This document shows, in pieces, positions 60,435 to 64,000 of a stretch of DNA of 64,000 nucleotides; position 1 is the first letter of the stretch, and each line of letters begins with the position of its first letter. A model generated the notes under the pieces. It was not told where the DNA came from. It made no database searches and saw only the letters and a list, made by a program, of their open reading frames with translations. The DNA is from J029 sp964482495 (lineage in GTDB: Bacteria; Planctomycetota; UBA1135). The stretch covers positions 1 through 64,000 of the forward strand of contig CAYZXS010000005.1 in the NCBI GenBank assembly GCA_964482495.1, given 5' to 3'. Position numbers and translations under genes: made by a program.

Positions 60435-60647
60435 TCAGCGCGGCTCCTGGCCGCGGATGCGGAGCTCCCGCTCCTGCAGGATGGTCTTCATGCAAGCGAT
60501 CTCGCGCCGCAGTCGACGGATCTTGGAGGGGTCCGCGTTGCCCTCGGTGAGGGTGCGGAACTTCATCTCGAACAGCTCCTTCTCCATCTTCTCGAGGTCG
60601 AAGATGATCTCGCTGTTCTCCTTGCCGCGGATTTCGGTAGCGTCCAT
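60435..60647 (-). CDS. rpmC: 50S ribosomal protein L29
   Basis: A 70-residue two-helix protein at the exit tunnel. Begins MDATEIRGKENSEIIFDLEK, followed by ELFEMKFRTLTEGNADPSKI and RRLRREIACMKTILQERE, the family pattern. It lies two bases after the rplP stop. Confidence 0.96.
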   Translation of the reverse strand: MDATEIRGKENSEIIFDLEKMEKELFEMKFRTLTEGNADPSKIRRLRREIACMKTILQERELRIRGQEPR

Positions 60648-60649
60648 GG

Positions 60650-61156
60650 TCAGATGTGCTTCCTGGCGATCATGCGGACCCGCATCGGCAGCTTGTGCGC
60701 GACGCGGTTGAAGGCCAAACGGGCCGTGGCCTCGTCGACACCGCCGAGCTCGTAGACGACGGTTCCGGGCTTGATGACGGCGACCCAACGATCGACGTCG
60801 CCCTTACCGGAGCCCATCCGGACCTCGAGCGGCTTGGCCGTGACGGCCTTGTGCGGGAAGACGCGGATCCACAGCTTGCCCTCGCCGGCCGCCCGGCCAG
60901 CGGCGACGCGGCCGGCCTCGATGGTGCGGGCGCTGAGCCAGCTCCACTCGAGGGCCTGGAGACCGAAGTCCCCGAAGGCGACGCGGTTGCCGCGGGTGGC
61001 CTTGGCGGTGCAGGGCCCCTTGATCGGCGAACGCCGGGTCTTGATGTGCTGCTTTCGAGCAGCCGGACCGCGACCGCCGGGCACCTTCGAGGAGGTGGTC
61101 CCCTTGATCTTGCCCCGCTGGGTCTTGCGGTACTTGACACGCTTCGGCATCAACAT
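60650..61156 (-). CDS. rplP: 50S ribosomal protein L16 with a basic insertion
   Basis: A 168-residue protein of the A-site region; the family is normally about 137. MLMPKRVKYRKTQRGKIKG is the normal N-terminus. The usual core resumes at ATRGNRVAFGDFGLQALE and runs to KLPMRVRMIARKHI. Between them about 33 residues (roughly 20-52) rich in Lys, Arg, Gly and Ser are inserted. SD GAGGAGG precedes ATG 61156; ATG 61150 is also possible. Confidence 0.95.
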   Translation of the reverse strand: MLMPKRVKYRKTQRGKIKGTTSSKVPGGRGPAARKQHIKTRRSPIKGPCTAKATRGNRVAFGDFGLQALEWSWLSARTIEAGRVAAGRAAGEGKLWIRVFPHKAVTAKPLEVRMGSGKGDVDRWVAVIKPGTVVYELGGVDEATARLAFNRVAHKLPMRVRMIARKHI

Positions 61157-61169
61157 GCTGCTTCCTCCT

Positions 61170-61802
61170 CTACAGGCGAACCGTGTCGCCGGTGAAGATC
61201 CAGACCTTCACGCCGAGCACGCCGTAGGTGGTCTTCGCCTCGGCGAAGCCGTAGTCGGTGCGCGCCGACAGGGTCTGGAGGGGGATCCGGCCCATGCGCT
61301 GCGTCATGGTCCGGCTCATCTCGGAACCGTCGATCCGGCCGCTGACCTGGATCTTGGCGCCCTCGGCGCCCGCGTTCATGGTGTTCTCCAAGACGCGCTT
61401 CATCTGGCGGCGCGGAGACACCCGGCGCTCGATGGCGGCCGCCAGGTTCTCGGCGACGGTAACGGCGTCGAGGTCCCAGTGGCGGACCTCCTGGATGTCG
61501 AGCTTGACCTCCAGGCCGGTGAGCTTCTCGAGGTCGGCGACCAGGGCGTCGCGCGTGGCGTAGCCGCGGCCGATGACCTCGCCCTTGCGCGTGGCCAGGA
61601 GCATGATGGTCATGCGCTCGCCGCGGCGCTGGATCTCGATCTTCGAGATGATGCCCTTTCGGAAGCGGTCCTTGATCAGCCGCCGGACCTTGTAGTCCAG
61701 CTGCAGCCGCTCGCCGTACTCGCGGCCGCGGGCGAACCAGCGCGAGCGCCAGGGCTCGCTGATGCCGACCCGGAAGCCGATGGGGTGGATCTTCTGTCCC
61801 AT
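61170..61802 (-). CDS. rpsC: 30S ribosomal protein S3
   Basis: A 210-residue mRNA-entry protein. It begins MGQKIHPIGFRVGISEPWRS, then a KH domain (IEIQRRGERMTIMLLATRKGEVIGRG-like) and a C-terminal domain with SPRRQMKRVLENTMNAGAEG and GRIPLQTLSARTDYG. The WRSRW start and HPIGFR resemble planctomycete S3, from memory. Confidence 0.97.
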   Translation of the reverse strand: MGQKIHPIGFRVGISEPWRSRWFARGREYGERLQLDYKVRRLIKDRFRKGIISKIEIQRRGERMTIMLLATRKGEVIGRGYATRDALVADLEKLTGLEVKLDIQEVRHWDLDAVTVAENLAAAIERRVSPRRQMKRVLENTMNAGAEGAKIQVSGRIDGSEMSRTMTQRMGRIPLQTLSARTDYGFAEAKTTYGVLGVKVWIFTGDTVRL

Positions 61803-61804
61803 GT

Positions 61805-62155
61805 CTAGCTGGCCTCCCGCTCGGAGAGGGTGATCTTGATGTGCGAGGTGCGGCGCCGGATCGGGTTGGTCCGGCCCATCGAGCCGGGCCGGAAGCGCAT
61901 GCGGCCGTGGATCAGCGGGCCCTCGTCGACGCGGGCGTCGCTGACGACCAGGCTGTTGACGTCGACGGCGTCGCTCTGGCCGGCGTTGGCGACGGCCGAG
62001 CGCAGGACCTTGCTGAAGAGGGCGGCGCCCCGGGTCTGGGACACCGACAGGATGTCGAGCGCCCGGTTCACCCCGAGGCCGCGGATCAGGTCCGCCGCAG
62101 GCCGGGCCTTCTTGGCCGAGATGTGGGCGTATCGGTGGGAAGCACGGAAGTCCAT
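61805..62155 (-). CDS. rplV: 50S ribosomal protein L22
   Basis: A 116-residue tunnel-wall protein. Contains HISAKKARPAADLIRGLGVN, KVLRSAVANAGQSDAVDVNS and the ending GRTNPIRRRTSHIKITL, which includes the tunnel loop. Two bases separate it from rpsC. Confidence 0.97.
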   Translation of the reverse strand: MDFRASHRYAHISAKKARPAADLIRGLGVNRALDILSVSQTRGAALFSKVLRSAVANAGQSDAVDVNSLVVSDARVDEGPLIHGRMRFRPGSMGRTNPIRRRTSHIKITLSEREAS

Positions 62156-62165
62156 GGTCTACCCC

Positions 62166-62426
62166 TTACTTCTTCTCGTGGCCGCGGAAGGTGCGCGTGG
62201 GCGAGAACTCGCCCAGGCGGTGTCCGACCATGTCCTCGGTGACGAAGACCTTCCAGAAGGTCTTGCCGTTGTGGACCATGAAGGTCATCCCGACGTAGTC
62301 GGGGAGGATCGTGGAGGCGCGTGCCCAGGTCTTGATGGGCTTGCGGTCACCAGCGGCTTGGGCCTTGTCGACCTTGCGCTGGAGCCGCGGCTCGACCCAG
62401 GGGCCCTTCTTTACGCTGCGAGCCAT
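62166..62426 (-). CDS. rpsS: 30S ribosomal protein S19
   Basis: An 86-residue head protein. Begins MARSVKKGPWVEPRLQRKVD; IKTWARASTILPDYVGMTFM and VTEDMVGHRLGEFSPTRTFRG-like blocks are diagnostic. It lies between rplB and rplV. Confidence 0.98.
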   Translation of the reverse strand: MARSVKKGPWVEPRLQRKVDKAQAAGDRKPIKTWARASTILPDYVGMTFMVHNGKTFWKVFVTEDMVGHRLGEFSPTRTFRGHEKK

Positions 62427-62430
62427 TGGA

Positions 62431-63264
62431 CTACCTCACCCCCTTCTTGCGGCGGCGGACAATGAACTTGTTGGTGGTCTTGCGGACGTTCCGCGTCTTG
62501 GCACCCTTCGTGGGCTTGCCCCACGGGCTGACCGGGTGCTTGCCCTTGGTCCGGCCTTCGCCACCGCCGTGCGGGTGGGCGGCCGGGTACATCGCGACGC
62601 CGCGGACGTGCGGCCGCTTGCCGAGGTGGCGCCGCCGCCCGGCCTTGCCGAAGCAGGTGTTCTGGTGGTCGGCGTTGCCGACCTCGCCGATGGTGGCGCG
62701 GCAGGTGACGTGCACCCGGCGCAGCTCGCCGCTGGGCAGCGCGATCAGGGCGTAGTTGCCCTCGCGCGCCGCCAGCCGGGCGCTTGCGCCGGCCGAGCGG
62801 ACCATCTTGGCGCCCTGGCCGGGGCGCAGCTCGATGTTGTGGATGGTCATGCCCATCGGCATGTCCCCCAGGGCCATCGCGCAGCCGGTCTTGGGCTCGG
62901 CTTCCTTGCCGGAGGAGACGACGTCCCCCTGCTTGAGCCCCTTCGGCCAGATGATGTAGCGCTTCTCGCCGTCCGCGTAGTGCAGCAGGGCGATGTAGGC
63001 GGTCCGGTTCGGGTCGTACTCGATGTGAGCGACCTTGGCCGGCACGCCGTCCTTGAGGCGCTTGAAGTCGATGATCCGGTAGCGCCGCTTGGCGCCGCCG
63101 CCGCGGTGGCGGGCGGTCACGCGACCCAGGTTGTTGCGGCCGCCGGTCTTCTTGAGCGGGGCCAGCAGGCTCTTCTCGGGCTTCTGGCGGGTGAGCTCGG
63201 CGCGGTCCAGCACCGAGCCGCCGCGGCGGCCAGGAGAAGTCGGCTTGTAGTACTTGATTCCCAT
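62431..63264 (-). CDS. rplB: 50S ribosomal protein L2
   Basis: A 277-residue 23S-binding protein essential for subunit association and peptidyl transfer. Blocks GRVTARHRGGGAKRRYRIID, GDVVSSGKE, the catalytic-region His in RGVAMYPAAHPHGGGEGRT and the ending TTNKFIVRRRKKGVR are all present. Confidence 0.98.
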   Translation of the reverse strand: MGIKYYKPTSPGRRGGSVLDRAELTRQKPEKSLLAPLKKTGGRNNLGRVTARHRGGGAKRRYRIIDFKRLKDGVPAKVAHIEYDPNRTAYIALLHYADGEKRYIIWPKGLKQGDVVSSGKEAEPKTGCAMALGDMPMGMTIHNIELRPGQGAKMVRSAGASARLAAREGNYALIALPSGELRRVHVTCRATIGEVGNADHQNTCFGKAGRRRHLGKRPHVRGVAMYPAAHPHGGGEGRTKGKHPVSPWGKPTKGAKTRNVRKTTNKFIVRRRKKGVR

Positions 63265-63278
63265 GGTTCAGCCTCCGC

Positions 63279-63569
63279 TCAGAGCAGGTCGATCTTGTGA
63301 CCTTCCTCGAGGCGCACGATCGCGATCTTGCGCGGGGAGGTATGGAATGCGGTAGCGCCGCGGCGGCGCGGCTTGCCGGTCCGGATCATGGTGCGCACGC
63401 TGGCGACCTTGACCTCGAACAGGGCCTCGATGGCCTCGCGGATCTCGATCTTGTTGGCGCCGCCGGCGACCTCGAAGCGGTAGTCGTTGAGGCGATGCTG
63501 CTCCTCGGTGGACTTCTCGGTCAGCACCGGGCGGATCAGGATCTGGTAGTGGTGGGAGCTGGCTTGCAT
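63279..63569 (-). CDS. rplW: 50S ribosomal protein L23
   Basis: A 96-residue exit-tunnel protein that docks SRP and trigger factor. IRPVLTEKSTEEQHRLNDYR, the ANKIEIREAIEALFEVKVAS block and TGKPRRRG are typical. It lies ten bases after rplD. Confidence 0.97.
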   Translation of the reverse strand: MQASSHHYQILIRPVLTEKSTEEQHRLNDYRFEVAGGANKIEIREAIEALFEVKVASVRTMIRTGKPRRRGATAFHTSPRKIAIVRLEEGHKIDLL

Positions 63570-63579
63570 GGCTCAGTCC

Positions 63580-64000
63580 TCAGGACTCCTTGCGACCGGG
63601 GAAGCGGCTGGCGAGGGCCTCCAGGGCGCCCTCCTGCAGCAGCAGCCACTTGTGGGCCAGCAGGTCGTAGGCCGTGGCGTCGGACGCCGGCAGGACGCTG
63701 ACCCGGGGGAAGTTCCGGAAGGACTTCCAGGCGTTGGTGTCGAGCTCCTTGGTCAGGACCAGGGCGCTGCCCTTCGGGGCCAGGTCGGCGAGGACCTTCC
63801 GCGCCGTCTTGGCCGAGGGGGCGTCCAGGCTGAGGCCGCTGAACTCCTTGACCTCGCCGTCCAGGACCTTGCCCTGGAGGGCGCTGCGCAGGGCGACCTG
63901 CCGCTGCTTGCGCGGCAGGTGGTAGCCCCAGTTGCGGCTGTTGCGGGGGCCGAAGGTGGTGCCGCCGCCGCGCCAGATGGGGCTCTTGCGGTCGCCGGCG
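63580..64000 (-). CDS. rplD: 50S ribosomal protein L4, N-terminus beyond window
   Basis: The last 139 codons are visible, from GDRKSPIWRGGGTTFGPRNS at the window edge, then NWGYHLPRKQRQVALRSAL, to RFPGRKES and TGA. The tunnel-loop segment and fold match L4. The gene continues beyond the right end; rpsJ and rplC probably lie further upstream. Confidence 0.96.
   Translation of the reverse strand, partial: AGDRKSPIWRGGGTTFGPRNSRNWGYHLPRKQRQVALRSALQGKVLDGEVKEFSGLSLDAPSAKTARKVLADLAPKGSALVLTKELDTNAWKSFRNFPRVSVLPASDATAYDLLAHKWLLLQEGALEALASRFPGRKES

Overview
The window is a contiguous stretch of a very GC-rich bacterial chromosome, broken by one 100-base run of N at 59710-59809. Six genes carry lipoprotein signal peptides, and there is an OmpA-type anchor and type II secretion or pilus components, which points to a diderm. 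tRNA genes encode their 3' CCA. Ribosomal proteins S3 (starts MGQKIHPIGFR) and L16 look closest to those I remember from Planctomycetota. That placement is a low-confidence inference; no 16S rRNA is present. I see no mobile element, CRISPR array, phage gene or integron.

Layout. (1) 1-3460, plus strand: the DNA-uptake channel ComEC (cut by the window edge) followed by the ComM/YifB AAA+ ATPase. (2) 3429-9051: a large membrane protein, a sulfatase-fold lipoprotein and a SLC13 anion transporter on the minus strand, then a divergent proline dehydrogenase. (3) 9103-14354, minus: a glycine-rich giant lipoprotein, an amidohydrolase and a DHH phosphoesterase in one tight operon. (4) 14496-16174, plus: an exported HEAT-like protein and a TatD nuclease. 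(5) 16171-31240, minus: an accessory block of four secreted Ig-like lipoproteins, including two tandem 1053-residue paralogues. It is followed by a prepilin peptidase, an OmpA-type lipoprotein, an EF-G-like GTPase and a pseudopilin.

(6) 31456-46307, minus: a 15-kb housekeeping superoperon. In transcription order it holds an SDR enzyme, tRNA-Arg(ACG), tadA, two tRNA-Ser genes, SRP RNA, dnaX, ybaB, recR, truA, hpf, an EIIA, an HPr, a DUF2344 protein, rng, rplU, rpmA, obg, a GspC-like PDZ protein, coaX, an MnmE-like GTPase and an unusual pyrB. Many of its genes overlap by four bases (ATGA or GTGA). (7) 46383-51155, plus: a serine palmitoyltransferase-like enzyme and dnaE. (8) 51228-64000, minus: the S10-spc-alpha ribosomal protein superoperon from rplD (cut by the window edge) to rplQ, with secY, adk, infA and rpoA. 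rpmD and map are absent from it.

The most notable items are these. The secreted lipoprotein block has a second relative at 11286-14354. The aspartate carbamoyltransferase is fused directly to a PyrI-type zinc domain without the PyrI allosteric domain. The SPT-like enzyme is divergent from an SDR that could be a ceramide reductase. The hpf-ptsN-HPr trio sits outside its usual rpoN context. tadA sits directly beside the gene for its tRNA substrate. L16 carries a basic insertion of about 33 residues. I found no convincing new defence or mobile system.
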